Below, piece by piece: positions 22,920-30,733 of a DNA stretch of 38,406 bases (positions are counted from its first letter, which is position 1; each line of letters starts with the position of its first letter). A program made the translations under genes and the position numbers. This stretch comes from Chloroflexota bacterium (GTDB lineage Bacteria; Chloroflexota; Anaerolineae; Promineifilales; Promineifilaceae). The DNA lies in the NCBI GenBank assembly GCA_013112725.1, contig JABFFZ010000054.1:1-38406 (forward strand), read 5' to 3'. A model generated the notes under the pieces. That model was not told the origin of the DNA. It did not search any database and saw only the letters and a list, made by a program, of their open reading frames with translations.

Positions 22920-24539
22920 ATGACCACTCTTAAAAGCGACTTTGTCACAGAATTGGAAACGGCACGGCCGTCGCGTCTGGCGCATATTCAATCACCGGGG
23001 CGGGTATTGGCCGCCGGGTTGGGGCTGGGCGTGGCGGCGGATGTACTGGTATTTGGCAAGCTGTTGGGCATAGGGCTACTGCTGTTTGGGCTGCTGGCGG
23101 TGGCGGTGCTGTGGCGGGTGAATCGAGGGGAAGGGGTCACGGCCGTGCGCCCCAATCTGTGGCTGCTGCTGCCGCTGCTCTTTTTTGCCGGTATGGTGGC
23201 GGTGCGGGCTAACGCCACCTTGACCACGCTCAATACGCTGGCGGTGCTTGTTTTGCTGGCCTATCTGGTCTTCTTTTGGGGGCGGGGCCGGGTGCAAAAT
23301 CTGGGGCTGGCGGATATGGCCTTGCTGCCGCTGCGGGTGAGCGGTCACGCCGTGACCCTGACGCCGCCCATTGTGGGCGAAAGTGTGGATACGGAAGTGC
23401 TGTGGCGGCACGGCCGTCGCTCCTTCTTCCCGGTGCTGCGTGGATTGCTGCTGGCGGCGCCGGTGCTGCTGGTTTTTACCGCCTTGCTGGCCATGGCCGA
23501 TTCGATTTTTGCCCATACGGTAGAGACAGCCTTCAGCCTGGACATTGTGGCTCGCCTGTTCAACTGGGCCGGGCACGGTGTCTTGATTTTGTTGGCGGCC
23601 TGGCTGCTGGCGGGTGGATTGGCATATGGGGTGAACCGGCGGTACGGCCGTGATGACCAGAGCCGGTTTGAGGCCACCTGGCAGCAGATTCCCCGCCATT
23701 TTTCATTGGGTTATATCGAGACAATCACCCTGCTTACGGCCGTGAACCTGCTCTTCCTGGTGTTTGTGGTTATCCAGTTCACCTACCTGTTTGGCGGCCT
23801 GGCGTATTTGCAGGTGGAGAATTTTTCTTATGCGGAATATGCCCGGCGCGGCTTTTTTGAACTGTTGCTGGTGGTTTTGCTCAGTATCAGCCTGATTTTG
23901 GGGCTGAACTGGCTGACGCGGCGGGAATCGAAACGACAAATCAAGTTGTTCAATAGCTTGAGTACCCTGCTCATTGGCCTGGTGCTGGTGATGCTGGCTT
24001 CCGCTTTCCGGCGGATGATGTTATATGAGGCGCAGTTTGGTTACACGGAAATGCGTTTGCTGGTGTACGTGTTTATGCTCTGGTTGGCCCCATTACTGCT
24101 CTGGTTTGTGTTAACTCTGTGGCGGCGGCCTGACCGGTTTGCCGTTGGTGTGTTGGCGGTGGCGCTGGGATTTCTGGTGACGCTCAATTTGCTCAATCCG
24201 GATGCCTTTATAGCCCGGCAAAATCTGGCCCGTTATATGACGACGGGCGACCTGGACGCCGTGTATCTGACCAGCCTGTCTGAGGACGCCACGCCTTATC
24301 TGCTGGCGGCCCTGATTTTGACAGCAGGAGATACAGAAAAACAGCAGATGCCTTCCTGTTATGACCCATTTTCGCGGGTGATGCCGACGGATTGTTATGC
24401 GGCGCCTTATGAGATTGTGCGGGATAAGTTGCACGGCCGTTACCAATCCATGTCTGAAAACAACGACTGGCGGCGGTGGCAATCATTCCACCTCGCGCGT
24501 TGGGCGGCGTTTGGGCAATTGCAAAATCTCGGCGATTGA
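22920..24539 (+). CDS. DUF4173 polytopic membrane protein
   Basis: It encodes 539 residues from ATG 22920 with GGAGAG upstream. About twelve TM helices are predicted. The DUF4173 core is recognisable in FRRMMLYEAQFGYTEMRLLV and the following VYVFMLWLAPLLLWF, then LNPDAFIARQNLARY and LDAVYLTSLSEDATPYLLAA. No enzymatic activity is established for this family. The C-terminus NLGD and the TGA stop are part of a GATTGAGAGATTGGGA repeat. The gene lies 32 bp behind the VanZ-like gene and is probably cotranscribed with it. Confidence 0.85.
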   Translation: MTTLKSDFVTELETARPSRLAHIQSPGRVLAAGLGLGVAADVLVFGKLLGIGLLLFGLLAVAVLWRVNRGEGVTAVRPNLWLLLPLLFFAGMVAVRANATLTTLNTLAVLVLLAYLVFFWGRGRVQNLGLADMALLPLRVSGHAVTLTPPIVGESVDTEVLWRHGRRSFFPVLRGLLLAAPVLLVFTALLAMADSIFAHTVETAFSLDIVARLFNWAGHGVLILLAAWLLAGGLAYGVNRRYGRDDQSRFEATWQQIPRHFSLGYIETITLLTAVNLLFLVFVVIQFTYLFGGLAYLQVENFSYAEYARRGFFELLLVVLLSISLILGLNWLTRRESKRQIKLFNSLSTLLIGLVLVMLASAFRRMMLYEAQFGYTEMRLLVYVFMLWLAPLLLWFVLTLWRRPDRFAVGVLAVALGFLVTLNLLNPDAFIARQNLARYMTTGDLDAVYLTSLSEDATPYLLAALILTAGDTEKQQMPSCYDPFSRVMPTDCYAAPYEIVRDKLHGRYQSMSENNDWRRWQSFHLARWAAFGQLQNLGD

Positions 24540-24620
24540 GAGATTGGGATATTGGGATATTGTACTCTCTTAAGCTCTCAATCTCCCAGTCTCATATTTC
24601 CCAATCTCCCCGGTGGTATT
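24533..24620. repeat. junction repeat: GATTGGGATATT units with inverted copies
   Basis: GAGAGATTGGGATATTGGG units at 24536-24571 face CTCAATCTCCCAGTCTC and further CCCAATCTCCC copies on the right. The stop of the DUF4173 gene lies within it. Confidence 0.8.
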
Positions 24621-24682
24621 CCCACTGCCATCGGCCGCGCCGGTTGGGAAATGCCATATTTCCCAATCTTCCCGGAGGTATT
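24593..24682 (+). repeat. 28-bp direct repeat duplicating the ribosome-binding region
   Basis: 24593-24620 and 24655-24682 match at 26 of 28 positions (CATATTTCCCAATCT.CCCGG.GGTATT). The second copy supplies the GGAGG SD for ATG 24687; the first has GGTGG and no start codon behind it. Confidence 0.85.
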
Positions 24683-24686
24683 GCTT

Positions 24687-25352
24687 ATGTTTCTAAAACG
24701 ACCATATATTTTACTCTTGCTGGCGCTGGTTTTTGCCTCTACGGTATCGGTGACGCTGCTAATCGTGCGTACTTTTTACAGCGGGCAACTGCTCTACGGC
24801 TTTTTGGTGTGGAACTTGCTCCTGGCCTGGCTGCCATTCCTATTTGCTACAGTTGTCATAATGTTCCCCGTGAAACATTATGTCACTTTTTTCTTTGGCC
24901 TGTTGTGGCTGTTGTTCTTCCCCAACGCCCCCTACATTGTGACCGATTTGCTGCATTTGCGGCCGCGGGGTGATGTGCCCTTGTAGTACGACATGATTTT
25001 GCTCTTCTCCTTTGCTCTGACCGGTTTATGCCTGGCGTATGCCTCCTTATCGCTGATGCAAACGGCGGTAACAGCCCGCTGGGGCGGGCGGACGGGCTGG
25101 TTATTTGTGTTGGCGGCGCTGGCGTTGGCTGGTTTAGGCGTTTACATTGGTCGCTTCCTGCGCTGGAATAGTTGGGATGTTTTTTCTAACCCCACTTCCC
25201 TGCTGCTAGACCTGCACCTGACCCTGACCACACCGCTGCTGTTGGCGCGCACGGCCGTTGTCACACTCGGTTTGACGGCGGTGTTTACGTTTACGTATAT
25301 TACTTTTACAGTTTTGCCACAACTTTCAGTGAGTAAGCGATTGGGAGATTGA
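24687..25352 (+). pseudogene. DUF1361 membrane protein interrupted by an in-frame TAG
   Basis: From ATG 24687 (SD GGAGG) the frame reads 99 residues of a DUF1361 protein (VWNLLLAWLPFLFATVVIMF, WLLFFPNAPYIVTDLLHLRP), stops at TAG 24984-24986, and resumes in the same frame with YDMILLFSFALTGLCL, GVYIGRFLRWNSWDVFSNP and further TM helices to 25352. Relatives have PLWYD here, so TGG to TAG explains the stop. Total length without it (221) is normal for the family. The second half could start only at ATG 24993, without SD. It may be a nonsense mutation, polymorphism or base error; other genes here end in TAG, so recoding is unlikely. A parS-like site lies inside the first half. Confidence 0.85.
24862..24877. 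other. parS: parS-like ParB-binding site
   Basis: TGTTCCCCGTGAAACA matches the bacterial parS consensus TGTTNCACGTGAAACA at 15 of 16 positions. It is embedded in a longer dyad with perfect outer arms ATAATGTT/AACATTAT (24858-24881). It lies within a coding sequence, as parS sites frequently do, about 8 kb from parAB in this window. Confidence 0.6.
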
Positions 25353-25384
25353 GAGATTGAATTTCCCAATCTCCCAATCTCAAT
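25338..25384. repeat. junction hairpin of GATTGGGA/GATTGAGA units
   Basis: CGATTGGGAGATTGAGAGAT (25339-25358) and its inverted counterpart at 25361-25384 (AATTTCCCAATCTCCCAATC...). The TGA stop of the DUF1361 gene and its last residues LGD are inside the left arm. Confidence 0.85.
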
Positions 25385-25397
25385 TTCTGGAGGCCAT

Positions 25398-26036
25398 ATG
25401 ACCTACCCAACCTATGCCGAAGAAGAAATCAGCCGGGAATTTCCGGCGTTGGGGATTGTTTCTGCCTGGTTTGGCGTGATGATGGTGGTACTGACGGCCG
25501 TCGGTTACAGCCTGAGCAGTCCATTGCAACCATCACGGACGGAGCCGCTGGTGGATATGTTGCAATTTGTCCTGGTGGCTCTGATTCTGGCTTCGCTGGC
25601 CTACGTTTTTCTACGGGCGGGGCAGGGGATTCGGATTACGGCCGTGCCCCTGGTCATCAACATCGGCACACTGGTCATCTTACAGTTAGTGCCCTTTGCC
25701 GCCATCTGGGAGGAAGCCCGCTACCGGTATCATGCTCCCCAATACCAGGCCATTGTGGAAAAGGTGGAAAGCGGCGAATGGCAGCCGGATGCCAATGGCA
25801 CTTTGTGGTTACCACCACAATATCGCAGCCTATCGGCGGATAACGGCCGTGTCTGGATACAACGAGATGGCGCAGCGGTAACGCTGTTTTTTCTCACCGA
25901 GCAGCAGGGTTTTAACCAGTTTGCCGGGTATGTCTATCGTTCCGACGGCCGTCCGCCACAAAACGATGGCTTTCCCGGTCAATGGCATACCATCATCCCC
26001 AAGCAGCCCAACTGGTATTTCTGCGTTTCTGGCTGA
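25398..26036 (+). CDS. membrane protein of unknown function
   Basis: It encodes 212 residues from ATG 25398 with GGAGG 5 nt upstream. Three TM helices lie in the first half (SAWFGVMMVVLTAVGYSLS, LVDMLQFVLVALILASLAYV, AVPLVINIGTLVILQLVPF). The soluble C-terminal domain has many aromatic residues (GTLWLPPQYRSLSADNGRVW, VTLFFLTEQQGFNQFAGYVY, WHTIIPKQPNWYFCV). I recognise no family. It is last of the run VanZ-like, DUF4173, DUF1361, this gene, which are close together with repeat-filled gaps and probably form an operon. Confidence 0.7.
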   Translation: MTYPTYAEEEISREFPALGIVSAWFGVMMVVLTAVGYSLSSPLQPSRTEPLVDMLQFVLVALILASLAYVFLRAGQGIRITAVPLVINIGTLVILQLVPFAAIWEEARYRYHAPQYQAIVEKVESGEWQPDANGTLWLPPQYRSLSADNGRVWIQRDGAAVTLFFLTEQQGFNQFAGYVYRSDGRPPQNDGFPGQWHTIIPKQPNWYFCVSG

Positions 26037-26103
26037 TGGTTGGTAACGGCCGTGTATCAGGGTCATTTTTCTCTGGTAGAAGTGTTCAAACTCCTGGAAT
26101 ATG

Positions 26104-26120
26104 TTATGAGTAGCTCATAA
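26104..26120. repeat. hairpin TTATGAG-TAG-CTCATAA
   Basis: Perfect 7 bp arms with loop TAG. The core TGAGTAGCTCATAA also occurs on the minus strand of 14958-14986. Confidence 0.7.
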
Positions 26121-26179
26121 AAAATTAAATAACCTGCAATAACTCTGGCGGCAGATAAATCTGCACCTACAAAAAGTAA

Positions 26180-26231
26180 AGCAAAGTCAGCCTCCGCCGA
26201 CTACAACCAGCCGACGTAGGTAGGCTTTGCT
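26180..26231. repeat. degenerate inverted repeat before the radical SAM gene
   Basis: AGCAAAG (26180-26186) and CTTTGCT (26225-26231) bracket partially complementary segments (GCCGACT/AGCCGAC). A second small hairpin GCGATT-TT-AATCGC follows at 26242-26255. With 26104-26120 these are all I see in the 26037-26290 gap besides one ACGGCCGT at 26046. Confidence 0.6.
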
Positions 26232-26283
26232 GCGTGTAGGCGCGATTTTAATCGCCGGCTTTCGATTCACCCTACCTTGCTCA

Positions 26284-26312
26284 AGCGGAACGAATGTTCT
26301 ATAATTCGAGGC
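26284..26312 (+). promoter_or_regulatory. consensus promoter of the radical SAM gene, leaderless
   Basis: TTGCTC, 17 bp spacer and a perfect TATAAT, then 7 nt (TCGAGGC) to the ATG at 26313. No SD is present. Confidence 0.65.
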
Positions 26313-27545
26313 ATGGATGCCTTTGTTAAGTTGCAGGATATTGCCATTCACATGGGGCTGGAACCGGCCGAAGAAATCCCCAACCAGCCAGGAAAGCTGA
26401 CCACGCCTCAAATAGCCCCTTGTGGTGAACGCCTCACCACAGGTGAGGGTTTGACGCCGCGTGGTCTCCCCCTCAAAAAAGATTCTCTCGGTATCCACGA
26501 AGCGGTACGGCCTGATGGCAAACCGATGCGGCTATTGAAAACCCTGCTCACGTCGGCCTGCGAACGCAACTGTTTTTACTGCCCTTTCCGCGCCGGGCGT
26601 AACTACCGGCGGCAGACGTTTAAGCCGGAAGAGATGGCGAAGACGTTCATGGATATGCACCGGGCGGGAGTGGTGGATGGCCTGTTTTTAAGTTCGGGCA
26701 TCATGAAGGGAGGTATGAATACGCAAGATAAGCTGCTGGATGCCGCCGCCATTTTGCGCCAGAAATACCATTTTCGGGGCTATTTACACCTGAAAATTAT
26801 GCCGGGGGCAGAGAAGGAGCAGGTGCGGCAGGCGATGACGCTAGCCGACCGACTCTCGGTCAACCTGGAAGCGCCTAATGACCGGCGGCTGCACGATTTG
26901 GCGCCGAAGAAAGAATTTGTGGCCGAGTTGTTACGGCCGTTGCAATGGATTGACGAAATTCGCCGCACGGAGCCAGAACGGTTGGGCTGGCACGGCCGTT
27001 GGCCCAGTACCGTCACCCAGTTTGTGGTGGGGGCGGTGGGCGAAAGTGACCTGGAACTGCTGACCACCACTGAGTATTTGCATAAACAACTGCGGCTGCG
27101 GCGGGTTTATTTTTCCGCCTTTAGCCCGGTTGTTGATACGCCTTTAGAAAACAATCCAGCCGAGAACCCGCTGCGGCAGCACCGGCTGTACCAGACCTCT
27201 TTTCTCTTTCGGGATTATGGGTTTGACCTGGAAGAACTGCCCTTCAACCAGCAAGGCAACCTGCCGCTGGAAATTGATCCCAAGCTGGCCTGGGCGCAGG
27301 CCAATTTGCGGGAAAATCCGGTGGAGGTCAATGCGGCTGCGCCGGAAGAACTGCTGCGGGTGCCGGGTGTTGGCCCCAAAAGCGCCCAGACCATTGTGGC
27401 CGCCCGCCGCCAGGGAACGCTGCGCGATGAACGCGATTTGCAAAAACTGGGTATTTCTACAAAGCGGATGACGCCGTTTGTGTTGTTGGATGGCCAACGG
27501 CCGTCTTACCAACTCCCTCTGTTTGACGATACAATGAGGGCATGA
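26313..27545 (+). CDS. radical SAM protein with C-terminal helix-hairpin-helix, putative DNA repair/modification
   Basis: It encodes 410 residues. The radical SAM cluster motif CERNCFYC (C83, C87, C90; CX3CX2C) follows LLKTLLTSA. Family-typical segments are FLSSGIMKGGMNTQDKLLDA and GYLHLKIMPGA. Residues about 345-390 are a helix-hairpin-helix DNA-binding element (VNAAAPEELLRVPGVGPKSA). This matches the 'putative DNA modification/repair radical SAM' family, usually encoded beside a uracil-DNA-glycosylase-like partner. No such partner is visible here; instead the stop overlaps by four bases (ATGA) with a beta-propeller lipoprotein. The promoter suggests a leaderless start at ATG 26313. Confidence 0.88.
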   Translation: MDAFVKLQDIAIHMGLEPAEEIPNQPGKLTTPQIAPCGERLTTGEGLTPRGLPLKKDSLGIHEAVRPDGKPMRLLKTLLTSACERNCFYCPFRAGRNYRRQTFKPEEMAKTFMDMHRAGVVDGLFLSSGIMKGGMNTQDKLLDAAAILRQKYHFRGYLHLKIMPGAEKEQVRQAMTLADRLSVNLEAPNDRRLHDLAPKKEFVAELLRPLQWIDEIRRTEPERLGWHGRWPSTVTQFVVGAVGESDLELLTTTEYLHKQLRLRRVYFSAFSPVVDTPLENNPAENPLRQHRLYQTSFLFRDYGFDLEELPFNQQGNLPLEIDPKLAWAQANLRENPVEVNAAAPEELLRVPGVGPKSAQTIVAARRQGTLRDERDLQKLGISTKRMTPFVLLDGQRPSYQLPLFDDTMRA

Positions 27546-28588
27546 GAGTTGTCCTTGTCCTGATAACCATCCTGCTGTTAACGAGTTGTGGCGCGTCGGC
27601 GACGGCCGTCGCCACCCAAACTGGGGGTGGTACGGCCGTGGCCCCCACCCCTGTGCCCTCCCCCACCACCATCCCTACCAGTTCTTTTTACGCCATTGAA
27701 TTGTCGGCCGGGCAGCAAGCCCTGGTAAAAATTGACCACGTTTTTGCCATCCGGCACACCATTTTCCAGGTACCAACCAATGGCTGGCTGGCCTCCTTTG
27801 ATCTGTGGCCGGTGGCCGGTAGTGGCGGCCAGTTTGTGGTGGCCTATGCGCCCCCACCGCCACCGGGTGAGATCAATTTTGGCTTTACCAGTTTGTATTT
27901 GCTGCCTCAGGATGGCGGAGAAATGGAGCCGCTCTTAGGTCCGCAGGTGGATGGTGAACTGTTCTTTAACCCGGTCTGGTCGGCCGATGGGCAGAGCATT
28001 TACTTTTCACACGTAACGCCGCGTGAAGGAGAGGAATATGCTTTTGATACGACGCTGGAGCGGCTGCATCTGCCCACCGGGCACATTGACCTGATTGCCG
28101 CTGACGCTATCTGGCCGCAGCCTTCCCCGGATGGCACGATGCTGGTTTATGTACTCGTTGAGCCGGTGACGTTAGCCAATTCGCTGGTGGTGGCCGACCC
28201 GGATGGGGGTAACGTGCGGGAATTGGCGGGGGTGGAGATGTTCACGGCCGTAGACGCCCCCGTCTTTTCCCCGGATAACCAGATGCTCTATTTCAGCGCC
28301 GTTGAACCGGCTGCGGCGCGTTCCTGGTGGGAGCGGTTAGGGGGTGTGCAAGTGGCAGCCGCCCACAATTTACCTTCCGATTGGTATCGCTTGCCGGTAA
28401 CCGGTGGGGAAGTAGAGCGTTTGACGACCATCAATGGCGTGGGGTTATACGGCCGTTTTGCCCCCTCTGATGTGCCGACCTTTGCTTTTACCAGCCAGGA
28501 AGGGATATATGAAATGGCCGCCGATGGCCGGGATTTGCAGATATGGTTGGCGGGGGTGTTTACGGACTCATTGGCGTGGACGCCGTAA
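27542..28588 (+). CDS. lipoprotein with TolB/PD40-like beta-propeller repeats
   Basis: It encodes 348 residues. The lipoprotein signal ends LLLTSC (Cys16), followed by a Thr/Pro/Ala linker. Propeller-type repeats appear as FNPVWSADGQSIYFSHV, WPQPSPDGTMLVYVL, APVFSPDNQMLYFSAV and YGRFAPSDVPTFAFTS, about 45-60 residues apart. The protein is exported and lipid-anchored. The start overlaps the preceding radical SAM stop (ATGA), so it is translated from the same message, though a functional link between a surface lipoprotein and a DNA repair enzyme is not obvious. Confidence 0.82.
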   Translation: MRVVLVLITILLLTSCGASATAVATQTGGGTAVAPTPVPSPTTIPTSSFYAIELSAGQQALVKIDHVFAIRHTIFQVPTNGWLASFDLWPVAGSGGQFVVAYAPPPPPGEINFGFTSLYLLPQDGGEMEPLLGPQVDGELFFNPVWSADGQSIYFSHVTPREGEEYAFDTTLERLHLPTGHIDLIAADAIWPQPSPDGTMLVYVLVEPVTLANSLVVADPDGGNVRELAGVEMFTAVDAPVFSPDNQMLYFSAVEPAAARSWWERLGGVQVAAAHNLPSDWYRLPVTGGEVERLTTINGVGLYGRFAPSDVPTFAFTSQEGIYEMAADGRDLQIWLAGVFTDSLAWTP

Positions 28589-28597
28589 TGGAGACTA

Positions 28598-28628
28598 GGA
28601 GATTGGGAGATTGAATCTCCCAATCTCC
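28598..28628. repeat. perfect hairpin GGAGATTGGGAGATT
   Basis: 15 bp arms (28598-28612 and 28614-28628) with one base between them, then CCCAATTACC. It fills the 54 bp gap before the DUF6504 gene. Confidence 0.9.
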
Positions 28629-28642
28629 CAATTACCAACAGT

Positions 28643-28999
28643 ATGGACGAACAAACCCGCTTTATCGGCGAACCCATTCAGGTGGAATTTGACCAACCAC
28701 CCCTATTCAGCAAGACACCCCCCTGCCCTGACCGCTTTGTCTGGCAAGAAGAGGCTTACGTGATTGTGGTCGTGTTGCAGGAGTGGCGGGATTACAGCCG
28801 TCGCGGACGTATGTCCATGAATATGCGGCCGGCCAATCTGGAAAAAGCGGCCAAACGAGGGTCGTGGGGTGTGGGGCGCTTTTATTTTCGGGCGCAGGTG
28901 GCGGACGGCCGTGTTTTTGACATTTACTACGACCGCGCCCCCAAGGGCCAGCAGCAAAAAGAAGGTTCCTGGCATTTGTATCGGGAAGTTTTGGGGTGA
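28643..28999 (+). CDS. DUF6504 family protein
   Basis: It encodes 118 residues from ATG 28643. The order ERYFVWQ-like RFVWQEEAYVIVVVLQEWRD, SWGVGRFYFRAQVADGRVF and DIYYDRAPKG matches small DUF6504 proteins, which in actinobacteria and Chloroflexota often accompany DNA polymerase IV/ImuB-type or repair genes. No function is known. Its presence after the radical SAM repair-type gene is consistent with a DNA damage link, but that is inference. There is no SD; the hairpin repeat occupies the upstream gap. Confidence 0.75.
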   Translation: MDEQTRFIGEPIQVEFDQPPLFSKTPPCPDRFVWQEEAYVIVVVLQEWRDYSRRGRMSMNMRPANLEKAAKRGSWGVGRFYFRAQVADGRVFDIYYDRAPKGQQQKEGSWHLYREVLG

Positions 29000-29000
29000 A

Positions 29001-29040
29001 GCTAGTGGCTGGTGGCTGGCAACTGCAACCAGCCACTAGC
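29001..29040. repeat. hairpin between convergent genes carrying a stop codon
   Basis: GCTAGTGGCTGGT (29001-29013) and its exact complement (29028-29040), with a third GGCTGG unit in the loop. The minus-strand reductase's TAG (29038-29036) lies in the right arm. Confidence 0.9.
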
Positions 29041-30559
29041 AAGAATTTACCCATTGTTGCATCTGTTGCCAGCTTTCCTGGCGTTCTGTTGCCGGTATGG
29101 GAGTCCGTAAGTCAGCCAACACGTCTTGTACATAATCCTGGCGGCGCATTCCCACCAGGACGCTGGTGACACCGATAGTCGAGCGGAGAGCGCGCACGGC
29201 CGTCTGGCTGAGTATGCGGGCAGCCCAAGCCGGATCGGCTGATTGGGCGGCTTGCTGAATATGTTCGGCGCGCCGGGCGGCCTGTTCTTGATAATAAGCG
29301 GTTATGGCGGCGAATGTGTTATTAGCTACGTCAACGTACTCGTCCAGCCAATCGTGGGCGTCTATGGGCAAATTTTCCATGTTTAAGAGCGTTTCTACGG
29401 CCGTTTGCGTGCGTGGCAGCAGGAATTGCGCCCGTAAATCCAGCCAGTTCTGATAGGTGCCAAAGCCGGCCCAACGGCCGTCTAGCATCAAACCCAGTGC
29501 CAGATGATCCCGCAAATAAGATTTGGTTTCGTCGTCAGCAGCCATCGCTGGCAACAATTGTTGCTGAAATTGCCGCTCTAATTGCCACAAAGTGTCAACC
29601 CCGGTTGACACCTCTTCCGGTGGTGCCGGGAAGTCGGGCATGGGCACGCGGGCCAGGCGCGTCAGGGCATCCTGGTGAAAGGCGTTGAGGGGCCGGTTGA
29701 TCAAAACGGCCAGTTGCTGCTGCTGGGCAAACTGCAACGTTGTCAGTTGTCCGGGTTGGTTGGGTTCGGTTGCCAGCCCGGTTTCAAACAGGTTCATCGG
29801 CGCTTGTATGACCCGGAAGCGGTGCTGCGGGCTGATCTCGCTGGCGATTTGCCACAGACGGGCCAGCGAGGTGAAGGTGTAATGCCCCTCCGCTTCGGGG
29901 AACGTGTTAGAGCTGACGCCGTAGCATTGGATACGGCCGTTTTGGACTTCCTTTTCCAGATGCAAAAATGCTTGTTGAATCCGCCGGTAATACTCTTCAT
30001 GCGCCTGTTCACGGGTGAGCTGGGCGTGTTTGGCCCACATCAGGTAATACTCCGGGTTGTGCAGCAGGTAGACATCCAGTGTGTCTAGGTTAAGCCGTTC
30101 CAGGCTGCGGCTCAGCTGATCGGCCAGGAATTCGGGGTGGATACAGTGATCCAGTCCCTCGGCGTATTTAATGAGATTGGGAAACGGCCGTCCCTCCCGT
30201 TTGCGCTGCTCGGCCAGGGCATAATTGAACCCTTGCAAATAGCCCGCTTTGGAGACAACGACCACTTCCTCCCGCTTTAACTCGCCGCTATCGAGCAGTT
30301 CCACCAACACGCGGCCAATGAGCCGCTCCGAATTGCCATCGGTGTAGTTGCTGCTGGTGTCAATCAGGTTGATTCCCTTTTGCAGGGCAAAACGAAGGGC
30401 TTGCTCGTGGTAGCCGTTGTCTTTGTCCACCCGATAGCCGCCAAAACCGGCCTGACTGACCTGCCAACCGATGACGCCAAATGGCACGTAGGTAAGCGTG
30501 TCAAACCGCTCCGCGTATTGCTGTGTCCCTGTTTCAGTTGCTTTACCTGAAATCACCAT
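29036..30559 (-). CDS. aldo/keto reductase, extended form
   Basis: It encodes 507 residues. The N-terminal 300 residues form the AKR barrel: FGVIGWQVSQAGFGGYRVD, catalytic Asp/Tyr in NLIDTSSNYTDGNSERLIGR, Lys in VVVVSKAGY, His in VYLLHNPEYY, and CYGVSSNTFPE. Unlike typical 310-residue AKRs it has a C-terminal helical extension of about 190 residues (LWQLERQFQQQLLPAMAADD and onward) ending in the usual RSTIGVTSVLVGMRRQDYV segment, so the insertion precedes the NADPH-binding end. Substrate unknown. It is intact, in contrast to the truncated reductase at 9380. Confidence 0.88.
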   Translation of the reverse strand: MVISGKATETGTQQYAERFDTLTYVPFGVIGWQVSQAGFGGYRVDKDNGYHEQALRFALQKGINLIDTSSNYTDGNSERLIGRVLVELLDSGELKREEVVVVSKAGYLQGFNYALAEQRKREGRPFPNLIKYAEGLDHCIHPEFLADQLSRSLERLNLDTLDVYLLHNPEYYLMWAKHAQLTREQAHEEYYRRIQQAFLHLEKEVQNGRIQCYGVSSNTFPEAEGHYTFTSLARLWQIASEISPQHRFRVIQAPMNLFETGLATEPNQPGQLTTLQFAQQQQLAVLINRPLNAFHQDALTRLARVPMPDFPAPPEEVSTGVDTLWQLERQFQQQLLPAMAADDETKSYLRDHLALGLMLDGRWAGFGTYQNWLDLRAQFLLPRTQTAVETLLNMENLPIDAHDWLDEYVDVANNTFAAITAYYQEQAARRAEHIQQAAQSADPAWAARILSQTAVRALRSTIGVTSVLVGMRRQDYVQDVLADLRTPIPATERQESWQQMQQWVNSC

Positions 30560-30733
30560 CTGATATTATCTGCTCTCTCCCAATTTTATGAGGGTCGTCA
30601 AAACAGGCAATGGGCAGAACGTGGGGAATTCACACGGCCGTCGTAGTTGATCCGTTTATGGCTTTTAACCCATACTGCACTGACGAGGGATGCAATTCAT
30701 AATTCATCCTTCATAATTTTCGCAGGAGGGATC

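Noticed and set aside
24984..24986. TAG as a recoded sense codon
   Set aside because: Other genes in the window terminate normally at TAG, and the position aligns with a Trp, explained by one base change.
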